A stretch of 64,000 bases of DNA from contig PMOQ01000075.1 of the NCBI GenBank assembly GCA_003161255.1, positions 1 to 64,000 of the forward strand. The letters are read 5' to 3'. Of this stretch, positions 49,149-58,881 are shown piece by piece (the stretch's first letter is position 1; every line of letters starts with the position of its first letter). Made by a program: the position numbers and the translations under genes. Below the pieces are notes generated by a model that searched no databases, was not told the DNA's origin, and saw only the letters and a program-made list of their open reading frames with translations. Source of the stretch: Acidimicrobiaceae bacterium. Lineage in GTDB: Bacteria > Actinomycetota > Acidimicrobiia > Acidimicrobiales > RAAP-2.

Positions 49149-52100
49149 TTGAGCCCGACGACGATCTCGCTTGACGAGACCGACGCGTGGGTCTTTGACC
49201 TAGATGGTGTGCTCACCGACACGGCCAGCCTGCACGAGCTCTCCTGGACCGAGGTGTTCCAAGAGCTGTTCGCGACCATTGTTGCTCGAGGGGATGTGCC
49301 GGTCCCTGCGACGTTCAGCGGCCACGACTACCGGCTATTGGTCGACGGCGAGGACCGGATGGATGGGGTTCGCAATGTGCTGGCCGACCGCAAGATTGCC
49401 CTGCCCGAAGGTGCTCCCGACGAGCCAGCGGGATATCAGAGCGTTTGGGCGCTGGCCCAAGAGAAGGACGCTCGATACCTGGCTTTGCTCACAAAAGTCG
49501 GTCCACGCCCCTTCGCTTCCTCGGTCGAGCTGATCCGGCGCCTCCGCACCTCGGGAGTCGATGTGGCCGTCGTGTCGGCCAGCCGACATTGCGCTCAGGT
49601 GCTCGACGCCGCCGGTCTGAGTGACCTGGTGAGTGTTCGGGTCGACGGAGAGACGGTCGAGTTGATGGGACTGGCCGGAAAGCCCGATCCGGCCATGTTC
49701 TTGGAGGCGTCCCGGCGCCTCGGGGTCGAGCCTGCCCGGGCGGCAGTCGTGGAGGACGCCATCGCCGGGGTCCAGGCGGCCAAGCGGGGAGGCTTCCGGG
49801 TGGTGGTCGGCGTCGCCCGTGCCACCGAGGCTGAAGATCTTCGCCAGGCCGGGCCGGATCTCGTCGTGGGAGATCTGGGGGAGCTCTCGCTCACCGGGAA
49901 AGGTCCTCGAGACAGCCCATGGCGACTCACCTATGACGACCCTGGCCCCGGCGAAGAGGGGTTGGTCGAGTCACTGTGCACGCTGGCCAATGGTTACTTG
50001 GGTTCTCGGGGGGCGAGAGCGTGGGCCCGCGACGACGGAACCTCCTACCCGGGCACCTACCTCGCCGGCCTCTACAACCGCCTACAGAGCCAAGTCGACG
50101 GGCAGCTCGTGGAGGTGGAGAGCCTCGTCAACGTGCCCAACTGGCTCCCGGTATCCCTCCGGGCCGATGACGGGAGCTGGCTCGGTGAGGAGGGCTCCAT
50201 GGTGTCTTCTCATCGGATCCGCCTCGATCTGCGCTGCGGTTTGCTGATACGTCACTGCGAGGTCACCGACCGCGTCGGACGTCGGACCGCGGTGGTGGAA
50301 CGACGATTGGTCTCGATGGCCGATCCGCATTTGCTCGCTCTGGAATTGAGTTGTGTCCCGCTCAACTGGTCGGGTCGACTCGCATTGCGTATCGGGCTGG
50401 ACGGCCGCGTGGTGGACGACGAGACCGTCGAGGACCGCCTTTTGGCCAACCGCCATCTCGAGCTGGTCGACCAGGGTGGGGACGACGGTGGGGGACTCTG
50501 GCTGCGCGTTCGGACCGTTCAGTCACAGGTCACCGTGGCCATGGCGGCCCGCTGTCAGATCTCTGGCACGGCTCAGGATCCGGACTGGATGCACGGAGGA
50601 GTGCCCGGATCGCCGGAGGCTCAGGTGACCGTTACCGTGGAGCAAGGGTCCCGGACCACCATCGAGAAAGTGGTGTCGGTGTTCACCTCGAGAGACCGAG
50701 CCATCTCCGAGCCAGCGCTGGCAGCACGTCGGGCCGCGGCCGACGCTCCCGGGTTCGATGACCTGCTTGTCGCCCAGCGGGCAGCCTGGGAGCCGCTCTG
50801 GCATCGGGGGGCGGTGACCGTTCGCGACGAGGGTGGCTCGAGCACGGTGCTGGACCTGCATCTGTTCCATCTGTTGCAGGTCGCCTCTCCTCACATCGTC
50901 GAGCTCGACGCGGGGCTCGGGGCCCGGGGACTGCACGGCGAGGGCTACCGGGGGCACGTGTTCTGGGACGCGTCCTTCGCCTACCCGGTGCTGAACCTCC
51001 GCTTTCCGGCAGTGTCGAGAGCCTTAGTGGCCTACCGCACCCGTCGTCTGCCCGAGGCCCGGCGAGCTGCTGCTGAAGCTGGCCATCAGGGGGCGATGTT
51101 CCCGTGGCAGAGCGGCAGCGATGGACGAGACGAAACACCGGCCTTGCTCTTCAATCCTCGCTCGGGTCGTTGGATGCCCGACCGGTCTCGGTTTGAGCGG
51201 CACGTGGGCTTGGCGGTCGCCTACGACGCCTGGCAACACTGGCAGGTCACCGGGGACCTGGAGTTCGTGGCCGGACCGGGCGCTGAACTGATCTTCGAGG
51301 TGGCTCGTTTCTTCGCCAGCGTGGCCTCTTGGGGCGACGGACTGGGCCGTTTCAGCATCGCCGGTGTGGTCGGGCCCGATGAGTTTCATGACGGGTACCC
51401 ATGGTCGGACGACCCGGGCGTCGTCGACAATGCGTACACCAACGTCATGGCGTCATGGCTCCTGTGGCGTGCTGGTGAACTGTTCGAGCGCTTGGCGGCC
51501 CAGCATCGGTCGGAGACAGCCGAGCGCCTGGGGGTGGACGGTGCGGAGGTGGCTCGATGGGACTCAATCTCCCGCGGGTTGAATGTGCCGTTCCACGATG
51601 GGGTCATCTCCCAATTCGCTGGCTACGAACGGCTCGAACCTTTCGATCTGGACACGTATCGAGACCGGTACGGCACCATCGGTCGCCTCGACCTCATCCT
51701 CGATGCCGAAGGCGACACCGTGCGGCGTTACCAGGTTGGCAAGCAAGCCGACGTGCTGATGCTGCTCTATCTGCTGTCGGCGGAGGAGCTGCGCACCCTG
51801 TTCGGGCGCATGGGCTACGCGCTCGAGCCTGAGACGATCCGAAGGACAGTTGACTACTACGCCCGACGGGTGACCCATGGCTCGACGCTGTCCAGCGTCG
51901 TGCACTCGTGGGTACTTTCCCGAGCGGATCGTCGTGGCTCGTGGCGGTACTTACAAGAGGCCTTCACCTCGGACGTGGCCGACACCCAAGGCGGCACCAC
52001 CAGAGAGGGTGTGCATCTGGGCGCGATGGCCGGCACCGTGGACATCCTCGAGCGCTGTTACACCGGAATGGAGGTTCGAGATGAGACCTTGTGGTTTGAT

Positions 52101-52304
52101 CCGCTCTTGCCCGACGAACTGGCGGGTCTGCAGTTCAATGTGCTGTTTCGGGGCTGCGAGATCGCCGTCGACGTCGAGGGTCGTCGGCTCCGACTCGAAG
52201 CGGCTGACGGGCGCGCCAACTCCGTCACCGTGATGGTGTCGGGGACACCCGTCGTGTTGCACCCGGGCCGAGTGACCGAAATCGACCTGGAGAACACGGA
52301 ATGA
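49149..52304 (+). CDS. HAD (beta-phosphoglucomutase-like)-GH65 glycoside phosphorylase fusion
   Basis: DAWVFDLDGVLTDTASLHELSWTEVFQELF...VVEDAIAGVQAAKRGGF (HAD), then GH65: GHVFWDASFAYPVLNLRFPAVSRALVAYRTRRLPEARRAA...GVVGPDEFHDG...VDNAYTNVMA...HGSTLSSVVHSWV. Start uncertain (TTG 49149 or TTG 49107). Confidence 0.88.
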   Translation: MSPTTISLDETDAWVFDLDGVLTDTASLHELSWTEVFQELFATIVARGDVPVPATFSGHDYRLLVDGEDRMDGVRNVLADRKIALPEGAPDEPAGYQSVWALAQEKDARYLALLTKVGPRPFASSVELIRRLRTSGVDVAVVSASRHCAQVLDAAGLSDLVSVRVDGETVELMGLAGKPDPAMFLEASRRLGVEPARAAVVEDAIAGVQAAKRGGFRVVVGVARATEAEDLRQAGPDLVVGDLGELSLTGKGPRDSPWRLTYDDPGPGEEGLVESLCTLANGYLGSRGARAWARDDGTSYPGTYLAGLYNRLQSQVDGQLVEVESLVNVPNWLPVSLRADDGSWLGEEGSMVSSHRIRLDLRCGLLIRHCEVTDRVGRRTAVVERRLVSMADPHLLALELSCVPLNWSGRLALRIGLDGRVVDDETVEDRLLANRHLELVDQGGDDGGGLWLRVRTVQSQVTVAMAARCQISGTAQDPDWMHGGVPGSPEAQVTVTVEQGSRTTIEKVVSVFTSRDRAISEPALAARRAAADAPGFDDLLVAQRAAWEPLWHRGAVTVRDEGGSSTVLDLHLFHLLQVASPHIVELDAGLGARGLHGEGYRGHVFWDASFAYPVLNLRFPAVSRALVAYRTRRLPEARRAAAEAGHQGAMFPWQSGSDGRDETPALLFNPRSGRWMPDRSRFERHVGLAVAYDAWQHWQVTGDLEFVAGPGAELIFEVARFFASVASWGDGLGRFSIAGVVGPDEFHDGYPWSDDPGVVDNAYTNVMASWLLWRAGELFERLAAQHRSETAERLGVDGAEVARWDSISRGLNVPFHDGVISQFAGYERLEPFDLDTYRDRYGTIGRLDLILDAEGDTVRRYQVGKQADVLMLLYLLSAEELRTLFGRMGYALEPETIRRTVDYYARRVTHGSTLSSVVHSWVLSRADRRGSWRYLQEAFTSDVADTQGGTTREGVHLGAMAGTVDILERCYTGMEVRDETLWFDPLLPDELAGLQFNVLFRGCEIAVDVEGRRLRLEAADGRANSVTVMVSGTPVVLHPGRVTEIDLENTE

Positions 52305-52478
52305 GTCAAGAGCGATCTGGTGGAACGCCGGCAATCCCTGACAAACCAAGGTCATCCGGACGCAACCTCCCACAGCGACATCAACATTTGAACAGGGGCG
52401 CCTCCTGGTCCGCCTAGCCGACCGGTGACCTTCGCTTTGCTGTGGACACTGGTCCATCTGATGCCGGATCGGTCTGGG

Positions 52479-52925
52479 TTATTCCGTTGCCGGGAGCGCG
52501 CTGTCGTGGTGGCCGAAGATGGCCTCGGCCATAACGGGCCGGCTCAGGTCCGCGAGGTCGGCGGCCAGGTTGATCAAAAGATCGTCGACCGTGATCATCC
52601 CTACGAACCGCCCCTCCTGCACCACCGCTAGTCGCCGATTGCCATGGGTGCGGAACAGCGCGAACGCATCGTGAAGATCGGCTTGAGCATCGATGGTGAC
52701 AACCGGAGTGCTCATCAGGCTGTCGATCCGGGCATCGTAGGGGACGTTGCGCGCCATTCCTCGGCGTACCAGGTCACGATCGGTGATCAGTCCGACCAGA
52801 TGCTCACCATCGACGACTGCCAACGCCCCCACGCCCGACTGCTCCATGATCGTGGCCGCTTCTCGGATTGTCTGTTCGGGGCGAACTCCTACTCCAGACC
52901 GACGGATCCCTTCGATGACCTGCAT
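52479..52925 (-). CDS. CBS-domain pair protein
   Basis: IREAATIMEQSGVGALAVVDGEHLVGLITDRDLVRRGMA...HGNRRLAVVQEGRFVGMITVDDLL. Confidence 0.92.
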   Translation of the reverse strand: MQVIEGIRRSGVGVRPEQTIREAATIMEQSGVGALAVVDGEHLVGLITDRDLVRRGMARNVPYDARIDSLMSTPVVTIDAQADLHDAFALFRTHGNRRLAVVQEGRFVGMITVDDLLINLAADLADLSRPVMAEAIFGHHDSALPATE

Positions 52926-52973
52926 GATCGCTCCTCTCGTCTATTGGCACCTGAGTTGAGGGAGTGCAAACTC

Positions 52974-53174
52974 TCAGCCGAGCGTTGGCTCGAAGTGCTG
53001 AACGCTGGCGTCGGGGCCAGGAAAGAACAAGCTTTCGTGACCACTGTCTCCCCAACGGACCAAGTAGGGCGGCCCACCGTCCGGGCCCCGTACCTCGAGG
53101 ACTTCGCAGTCGCGATCCGGCTCACCGATTCGGTGTCCGTGGATCACGATCCGATCTCCGATGCTCGCGTGCAT
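52974..53174 (-). CDS. DUF1918 domain protein
   Basis: IGDRIVIHGHRIGEPDRDCEVLEVRGPDGGPPYLVRWGDSGHESLFFPGPDASV. Confidence 0.88.
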   Translation of the reverse strand: MHASIGDRIVIHGHRIGEPDRDCEVLEVRGPDGGPPYLVRWGDSGHESLFFPGPDASVQHFEPTLG

Positions 53175-53224
53175 GGGGTCCTCCTTTCCCGGCTCCCATA
53201 CTCAATCCGATCGAATACGCCGGG

Positions 53225-53244
53225 TTAGGGCCAAAGGTCCCAAC
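53225..53244. promoter_or_regulatory. DosR-like box 3
   Basis: TTA-GGGCCAAAGGTCCC-AAC, about 50 bp upstream of DUF1918 start (53174, - strand); CBS gene follows in the same direction. Confidence 0.7.
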
Positions 53245-53252
53245 ACCGAGGG

Positions 53253-53702
53253 TCAGGAGTCTGTCCAACCGTCGAGGTAAGAGAACCGCCGGCCGCTTAG
53301 CCGGGCGATCTCGATTCTCACCAGGTTCGCCCCTCCGTCGTCGGTTGGCCACGACGGCATTGACACGAGGCTCATCCTTCTGAGCTCATCGGGGTTGCTC
53401 ACCCGGGAGGCGACTCCCTGGGCCATCACGCTCCAGCCACTGGAGGTCGCCGGTACGTAGGCATCTGCCTGGAAGGCGACGACGGCCTTTCTGGTCGCCG
53501 CGTCGAGCTCGGTGCCAGCAACGGTTCGCAAGAGGATGGACTGGTCATCCAGCGCGTAGAACACCGGGAGAATGACGGGCAGCGCACCGATACTTATACC
53601 CACTCGACCAAGTGAAGCCTGCCCGAGGAGCGCCAGGCACTCCGCATAGGTCAGAACTTCTGACGCGGCAGGATCTTCCATAGATGGGTCGATCATGATC
53701 AT
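53253..53702 (-). CDS. Pyridoxamine 5'-phosphate oxidase-like (PPOX) family protein
   Basis: LTYAECLALLGQASLGRVGISIGALPVILPVFYALDDQSILLRTVAGTELDAATRKAVVAFQADAYVPATSSGWSVMAQGVA. Start may be a downstream Met. Confidence 0.85.
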   Translation of the reverse strand: MIMIDPSMEDPAASEVLTYAECLALLGQASLGRVGISIGALPVILPVFYALDDQSILLRTVAGTELDAATRKAVVAFQADAYVPATSSGWSVMAQGVASRVSNPDELRRMSLVSMPSWPTDDGGANLVRIEIARLSGRRFSYLDGWTDS

Positions 53703-53717
53703 TACATCTGTGGTCCG

Positions 53718-53737
53718 GCAGGGCCGAAGGTCCCAAT
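53718..53737. promoter_or_regulatory. DosR-like box 4
   Basis: GCA-GGGCCGAAGGTCCC-AAT, immediately upstream of the PPOX-like gene (- strand). Confidence 0.7.
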
Positions 53738-53876
53738 CTTCAGGCGGACCGCGCAGGGCGACTATCCCGTGCTTCTTCTACGCGGAGGTCGACTTCATAA
53801 TCAACGGAGGCGGGCGGCTCGTATCGTCGGGAGTTGGGTCTCGGCACCCCAGGGCTGGTGGTGGGAACGTCCGGCT

Positions 53877-53896
53877 CTCGGGACTTTGGTCCCTAC
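53877..53896. promoter_or_regulatory. DosR-like box 5
   Basis: CTC-GGGACTTTGGTCCC-TAC, closest to the mycobacterial core GGGACTWWAGTCCC (1 mismatch); 121-140 bp upstream of the USP start (54017). Confidence 0.75.
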
Positions 53897-54016
53897 CCGG
53901 CGTTCAGTTCGTCATTCATAGTTGAGTGAGCGCGAGGCATCTGCGGCCGCTGCCCGCCGCACCGGCTCGGGACGGCAGTCGCTTGCGGGACGACCAGACC
54001 CTCGAAGGAGACAGAC

Positions 54017-54463
54017 GTGACGAGTACGCAGCGCCAGTCGAACAACCGAATCGTCGTAGGAGTGGACGGCTCTAACGCTTCTTCGGCTGCTCTCGAGTGG
54101 GCGGGGCGCCAGGCGGAGGTGACCGGATCCGTACTCGAGCTCGTGACGGCGTGGGAGTGGCCGACCACCTATGGAGCGCCGTTCACCTTCACTCCCGAAT
54201 GGAATCCGGCCGCGGACGCCGATCTGGTCATCCAATCTGCCGTGAAGGAGGTGCGCGAGGCGCATCCGGACATCGAGATCCGCACGACCGTCGAGGAGGG
54301 GCATCCGGCACCGGTCCTGGTCAAGGCGTCTCAGGGCGCTGACCTGCTCGTCGTGGGCTGCCGCGGTCATGGCGAGTTCGTGGGCATGTTGCTCGGCTCG
54401 GTGAGCGAGCACTGCGTCACCAACGCCCGCTGCCCCGTGCTGGTCCTACGGGGTGGGCGATAG
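54017..54463 (+). CDS. Universal stress protein (UspA family)
   Basis: NRIVVGVDGSNASSAALEWAGRQAEVTGSVLELVTAWEWP...ADLLVVGCRGHGEFVGMLLGSVSEHCVTNARCPVLVLRGG; GTG start with aaggag RBS. Confidence 0.95.
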   Translation: MTSTQRQSNNRIVVGVDGSNASSAALEWAGRQAEVTGSVLELVTAWEWPTTYGAPFTFTPEWNPAADADLVIQSAVKEVREAHPDIEIRTTVEEGHPAPVLVKASQGADLLVVGCRGHGEFVGMLLGSVSEHCVTNARCPVLVLRGGR

Positions 54464-54476
54464 CCTGCCTCCTTCA

Positions 54477-54496
54477 GTCTCACGCCACAGTGAGAC
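54477..54496. promoter_or_regulatory. Inverted repeat between usp and ABC genes
   Basis: GTCTCAC-gccaca-GTGAGAC perfect 7-bp arms. Confidence 0.45.
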
Positions 54497-54551
54497 GACC
54501 ACGGTGAGATACGCAAGAAACATCGCGTCAACCGACAAAGGAGCTGTACCT

Positions 54552-55469
54552 GTGGGCGCGATTGCGATTCGAACCGAGGGCCTGTCCAAGCGTTACCGCA
54601 CCTCCGAGGCGTTGCGAGACCTGAACCTTGAGGTGGCCGAAGGCGAGGCGGTCGGCTACCTCGGACCCAATGGCGCCGGCAAGACAACCACCATCCGTCT
54701 GCTGCTGGGCCTGATTCGTCCGACAAAGGGGCGAGCCGAGATCTTCGGGCTCGACTGTCAGCGTCAAGCGGTCGAGGCCCATCGGCGGGTCAGCTACGTG
54801 GCCGGCGAGGCGAATCTCTGGCCTTCGCTGACCGGCGCCGAGACACTGCATCTGCTGGGCCGGGTGCAGGGCCGAGTTGACCAGGCCTATCGCGACGAGC
54901 TGATCACACGGTTCGACTTCGATCCCTCGAAGAAGGTTCGGGCGTACTCCAAGGGCAACCGCCAGAAATTGATCCTGATTGCTGCGCTCATGACCCGCCC
55001 CGACCTTCTTGTTCTCGACGAGCCGACCAGCGGGCTCGATCCCCTGATGGAACAGGCGTTCCGTCACTCCATGCACGAGGCGAGGGAGCGAGGTCAGACC
55101 GTCTTTCTGTCCTCTCACATCCTGAGCGAGGTGGAGGCCCTGTGTGACCGGGTGGGCATCCTTCGCGAAGGGGTGCTGGTCGACATGGGAACGCTGTCGG
55201 AGATGCGCCATCTCTCCGCCCTCAGTGTGGAAGCGACCTTTGACGGGTCCGTCCCCGACCTCTCGCATGTGCCCGGTGTGGAGTCGGTGCAGACCGAGGG
55301 GCGGGTGGTCCGCTGTCAAGTGCGCGGGACGGTCGAGCCTCTCTTGAAGGTGCTGGCGGCTTCGGGGGTCCACGAACTGTTGAGTCGCGAGCCGTCGCTA
55401 GAGGAGCTGTTCCTGGCCCATTACGGGGCCCGTCCCGAGCCCGAGGACGAGCCGCCACGTGCAAGCTGA
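54552..55469 (+). CDS. ABC transporter ATP-binding protein
   Basis: GYLGPNGAGKTTTIRLLLGLIRPTKG; YSKGNRQKLILIAALMTRPDLLVLDEPTSGLDPLMEQ. GTG start 54552. Confidence 0.95.
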   Translation: MGAIAIRTEGLSKRYRTSEALRDLNLEVAEGEAVGYLGPNGAGKTTTIRLLLGLIRPTKGRAEIFGLDCQRQAVEAHRRVSYVAGEANLWPSLTGAETLHLLGRVQGRVDQAYRDELITRFDFDPSKKVRAYSKGNRQKLILIAALMTRPDLLVLDEPTSGLDPLMEQAFRHSMHEARERGQTVFLSSHILSEVEALCDRVGILREGVLVDMGTLSEMRHLSALSVEATFDGSVPDLSHVPGVESVQTEGRVVRCQVRGTVEPLLKVLAASGVHELLSREPSLEELFLAHYGARPEPEDEPPRAS

Positions 55470-57108
55470 CGTGGTGACCGGCCCGCCGATGCCGGCGGGC
55501 CGCTGGCCCGGCTCGGTGATCGCCCGATTGACCGCGCGGAAGGCAGCCCGTTCGGGGGTGCTGTGGGGCTATGTCTTCGGGGTCTACGTGGCCTCTACGG
55601 CGTTGGGGTATGCGGCGACATACAAGACCCAGACCGAGCGTGACCACTTGGCGACCACGTTCGGGACGAACGCGGCGATAGACGCGCTCATCGGCCCGGC
55701 CCGGCAGATTCAGACGGTGGCCGGCTTCACTGCGTGGCGGAGCTTGGGCGTCCTAAGCATCGTTGGGGCCGTCTGGGGGCTTTTGGCGGCGACCAGGCTT
55801 CTACGCGGGGAAGAGGATGCCGGTCGGTGGGAGGCACTGCTGGCAGGCCAGACAACCCCGAGACGCGGCGCCGCTCAAGCGCTCATCGGACTAGGAGTCG
55901 GAGCTGCCACGCTGTGGATGCTCACCGCAGTTGTCACTATCGCCGTGGGGCGCTCATCGAAGGTCGACATCGATGTGGGCGCGGCCATGTTCTTCGCGCT
56001 GGTACTGGTGGCGAGCGCCGTTATGTTCCTTGCCGTTGGGGCATTGGCCAGCCAGCTTGCGGCCACCCGCCGCCAGGCGGCCGCCTACGGCGGTGCGGCA
56101 CTCGGGCTGAGTTATGCCCTGCGATTGGTGTCCGACTCCAGCACCCGATTCGGCTGGCTGCGGTGGGTGTCGCCTCTGGGTTGGGTCGAGCAGCTGCGTC
56201 CGGTTACGGCCTCAAGGCCACTCGTACTTCTGCCGATCGCCGGATTCACGGCGGTCTTGGTCGTCTCTGCCATCTCGTTGGCCGGCCGACGCGACTTGGG
56301 TGCGAGTGTGCTGCCGGATCGCAACACCGCCGAGGCACGCACGCGGTTGCTCTCGGGGCCCCTCGGCTTGGCCATCCGCCTGGCCCGACCCACCGTCGCC
56401 GGGTGGGCGGTTGCGATCGGGGTGTTTGCGCTCCTTCTTGGCTTCATCGCCAAGGCTGCCGGCGAAGCGATCTCCAGTTCTTCAAGTGCCGAGCACGCGA
56501 TCTCGCACCTCGGTGCCCCCGGGAGCGGGCCCGGGGCCTTCCTCGGGGTGACCTTCTTGATGGTCGCGCTGGTGGTGGCGCTCATGGGTGTCGCACAAGT
56601 TGTCGCGGCACGGACCGAGGAGTCCGGGGGAGAACTGGACAACCTCCTCGTCCGGCCGGTCCGCCGTTGGTCCTGGCTCGTCGGGAGGCTGGTCGTGGCG
56701 ATCGCGGCCTGTGTCATCAGCGGCCTGATCGCGGGCGTTTGCTCCTGGGTTGGCGAAACTAGCCAGCACTCTGGCGTTCGCTTCACGACCTTGCTTGGCG
56801 CCGGCTTCAACATCGTCCCTCCGGCGGTGTTGCTTCTGGGTGTCGGCCTGCTCACGCTGGGTATCTGGCCACGCGCGGTTTCGATCACCGTTTACGGGGT
56901 GCTCGCCTGGTCGTTCCTAGTCGATCTCATCGGCGGAATCATCGGATTGAACCACTGGGTGCTCGATAGCTCGGTCTTCCATCAGATCGCGGTGGCTCCG
57001 GCCGTGGCTCCGAACTGGACGACGAACGGGATCTTGGTGGCGGTCGGTCTGGCCATGGCCACTATCGGCGGTATTGCTTTCATGCACCGGGACCTGCAGG
57101 GAGCTTGA
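55459..57108 (+). CDS. ABC-2-type exporter permease (approx. 12 TM)
   Basis: Overlaps the ATPase gene by 11 nt; many TM helices; LRGEEDAGRWEALLAGQTTPRRGAAQALIGLG. Confidence 0.85.
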   Translation: MQADVVTGPPMPAGRWPGSVIARLTARKAARSGVLWGYVFGVYVASTALGYAATYKTQTERDHLATTFGTNAAIDALIGPARQIQTVAGFTAWRSLGVLSIVGAVWGLLAATRLLRGEEDAGRWEALLAGQTTPRRGAAQALIGLGVGAATLWMLTAVVTIAVGRSSKVDIDVGAAMFFALVLVASAVMFLAVGALASQLAATRRQAAAYGGAALGLSYALRLVSDSSTRFGWLRWVSPLGWVEQLRPVTASRPLVLLPIAGFTAVLVVSAISLAGRRDLGASVLPDRNTAEARTRLLSGPLGLAIRLARPTVAGWAVAIGVFALLLGFIAKAAGEAISSSSSAEHAISHLGAPGSGPGAFLGVTFLMVALVVALMGVAQVVAARTEESGGELDNLLVRPVRRWSWLVGRLVVAIAACVISGLIAGVCSWVGETSQHSGVRFTTLLGAGFNIVPPAVLLLGVGLLTLGIWPRAVSITVYGVLAWSFLVDLIGGIIGLNHWVLDSSVFHQIAVAPAVAPNWTTNGILVAVGLAMATIGGIAFMHRDLQGA

Positions 57109-57233
57109 CCGCGGGGACTCGATATCACGATTCGGGGTTACTCGAAGGACTGTGGACCTGAAACCGATGTCGGCGTCCCCAGTTCGTGGCTGGCATCACA
57201 TCGGCCAAGCGATCGCAAGATCGTTGGAGGACC

Positions 57234-57722
57234 TCACTCCGATTTGCGTAAGGATTCCTCGGAGGCGCCGTGTTGTCCCACCCGTATCAGGACTGCGGCA
57301 ACGTTCGCATGTAGCGCCATCGACTCCTGGTCTTGCACGAGCACTGTGAACAGCTGTGCCATCGAGATGATCCCAAGGGGAAAGTCAGCGACATCAAGGA
57401 CGACGAGATGCCGAATGCCGAGGCTAATCATCATCGCCCCCGCAACGGCCGGGGTCGTCGACGCCGGCACCCAGTACGGATGACTTGTCGCGACGGTAGC
57501 GACCTCGTCATCTGCGCTGCACCTCGATACCCATGCGCAGGCAAGGTCGCGTTCGGTGACGATACGCAGCGGCGTTTCCCTCAGCAGTGCAGACGACACA
57601 TGGCGCTCGGCCAAAAGCAGTGCGACCTCGGCCAACGTGTCCGCCTCCGAGACCACGGTTGGAGGATCGAGTGGCAAGTTCTCCAGGGTCTCCCTGAAAC
57701 CAGCGGTCAACCACTCAGCCAT
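57234..57722 (-). CDS. CBS-domain protein
   Basis: VSEADTLAEVALLLAERHVSSALLRETPLRIVTERDLACAWVS...GAMMISLGIRHLVVLDVADFPLGIISMAQLFTVL. Confidence 0.85.
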   Translation of the reverse strand: MAEWLTAGFRETLENLPLDPPTVVSEADTLAEVALLLAERHVSSALLRETPLRIVTERDLACAWVSRCSADDEVATVATSHPYWVPASTTPAVAGAMMISLGIRHLVVLDVADFPLGIISMAQLFTVLVQDQESMALHANVAAVLIRVGQHGASEESLRKSE

Positions 57723-57754
57723 ACCACCAGGTTGGTGCCAGCGCTACCTCACTG

Positions 57755-57774
57755 TTAGGGCCATTTGGCCCAAG
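57755..57774. promoter_or_regulatory. DosR-like box 6
   Basis: TTA-GGGCCATTTGGCCC-AAG, 33 bp upstream of the CBS gene start (57722, - strand); core is a near-perfect palindrome. Confidence 0.7.
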
Positions 57775-57784
57775 ATTTCCTGGA

Positions 57785-58290
57785 TGTCTAATTCCAAGGG
57801 GTCACCCGTGGTCGTAGGCGACGAGGGAGCGCAGCTTTTTCTGGCCGGCCGTTGTGGTTGTGCCAGATGGCAGCGGTCAACGCGAGGAGACGCTGCAGGA
57901 CCCTGGTCATGACCCCACCAGGGGTCCGTCCTCCGTGGCGCGGGTCTTCAAGGTGGCGTTGACCGATTCGAGAGCTGGCACAGGGGCTTCAGCAATGGCG
58001 TCGTCGTCCGATGGTGCCCGGGGGCGGTCGCGGGACGAACCAGGGTGACGCCGCGCTCGTTGAGTTGGGTCTCGAACTCCTTGGACGCGTAGCCCTTGTC
58101 GGCCAGGATCGTCTGGCCGGGGCGCAACAGGCCCGGCTGGGACTCGAAGAGCTTCCGGGCCACCTCGCGCTCTGGAGCTTGGGGTGGGCCAGGCAAAGGT
58201 GACCGGCAGCCCCGTTGGGGTGCATACGAGATGACAGTCGCTGTCGCCTTGATCAGCCCGAGAGCCACCTGCTCGCTTCGCGGCCTCTTC
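57785..58290 (-). pseudogene. Decayed transposase fragment (IS982-like C-terminal DDE region)
   Basis: REVARKLFESQPGLLRPGQTILADKGYASKEFETQLNERGVTLVRPA in one frame; another frame continues VNATLKTR... / HGGRTPGGVMTRVLQRLLALTAAIWHNHNGRP. Multiple frameshifts. Confidence 0.65.
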
Positions 58291-58301
58291 GACTGTGCTC
58301 T

Positions 58302-58724
58302 TTACGACTGGGGTGATGCCAGCTCTTTGGCAATCGGCGACACGACAGCACCCAGCTCGAGGACCAAAGAGACGAGAAGGTCATCAACGGTGATGATCCC
58401 CGCCAAATCGGTGTCCTCGACGACCGGAAGCCGTCGCACGCCTGCCTCCCTGATCGTCCGGAAGGCCTGGAAGACATCCGCCGACCCTTGAATGGTGACG
58501 GGTGCTTCTGTCATGACTTCGCTGATCTCGGCATCCGACGACCGGCCATCGCCGACTCCACGAATCGTGATGTCACGGTCGGTCACTATCCCGAGGAACT
58601 TGTCACCGCTCACCACGAGCAGTGACCCAACTCCATGATGACCCATGAGCCGAGCCGCCTCCTCGAGCGTGCATTCGGGAGGCACGGTAACCGGAGCGCT
58701 CCGTAAGCATTCTCTTATCAACAT
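58302..58724 (-). CDS. CBS-domain pair protein
   Basis: LEEAARLMGHHGVGSLLVVSGDKFLGIVTDRDITIRGVGDGRSSDAEISEVMTEAPVTI...AGVRRLPVVEDTDLAGIITVDDLLVSLVLEL. Start ATG 58724. Confidence 0.92.
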   Translation of the reverse strand: MLIRECLRSAPVTVPPECTLEEAARLMGHHGVGSLLVVSGDKFLGIVTDRDITIRGVGDGRSSDAEISEVMTEAPVTIQGSADVFQAFRTIREAGVRRLPVVEDTDLAGIITVDDLLVSLVLELGAVVSPIAKELASPQS

Positions 58725-58881
58725 AAGACGCTGTTCCTTTCCTGCGTGACCTGTTCCATGCGTTGGCTGAGTCTGAGCGAGATTCGTTGCCGGGGTCACA
58801 TTCGGCAGCGGTCACGACGCCTTGACCGCCTCGGCCGTCGAAGCGAACTTGGAACATACGGCACCTCGCGTGGACGGGGGA

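Noticed and set aside
52421-52440. Partial DosR-like sequence GGTGACCTTCGCTTTGC
   Set aside because: Only one half-site, between convergent gene ends, not upstream of any start.
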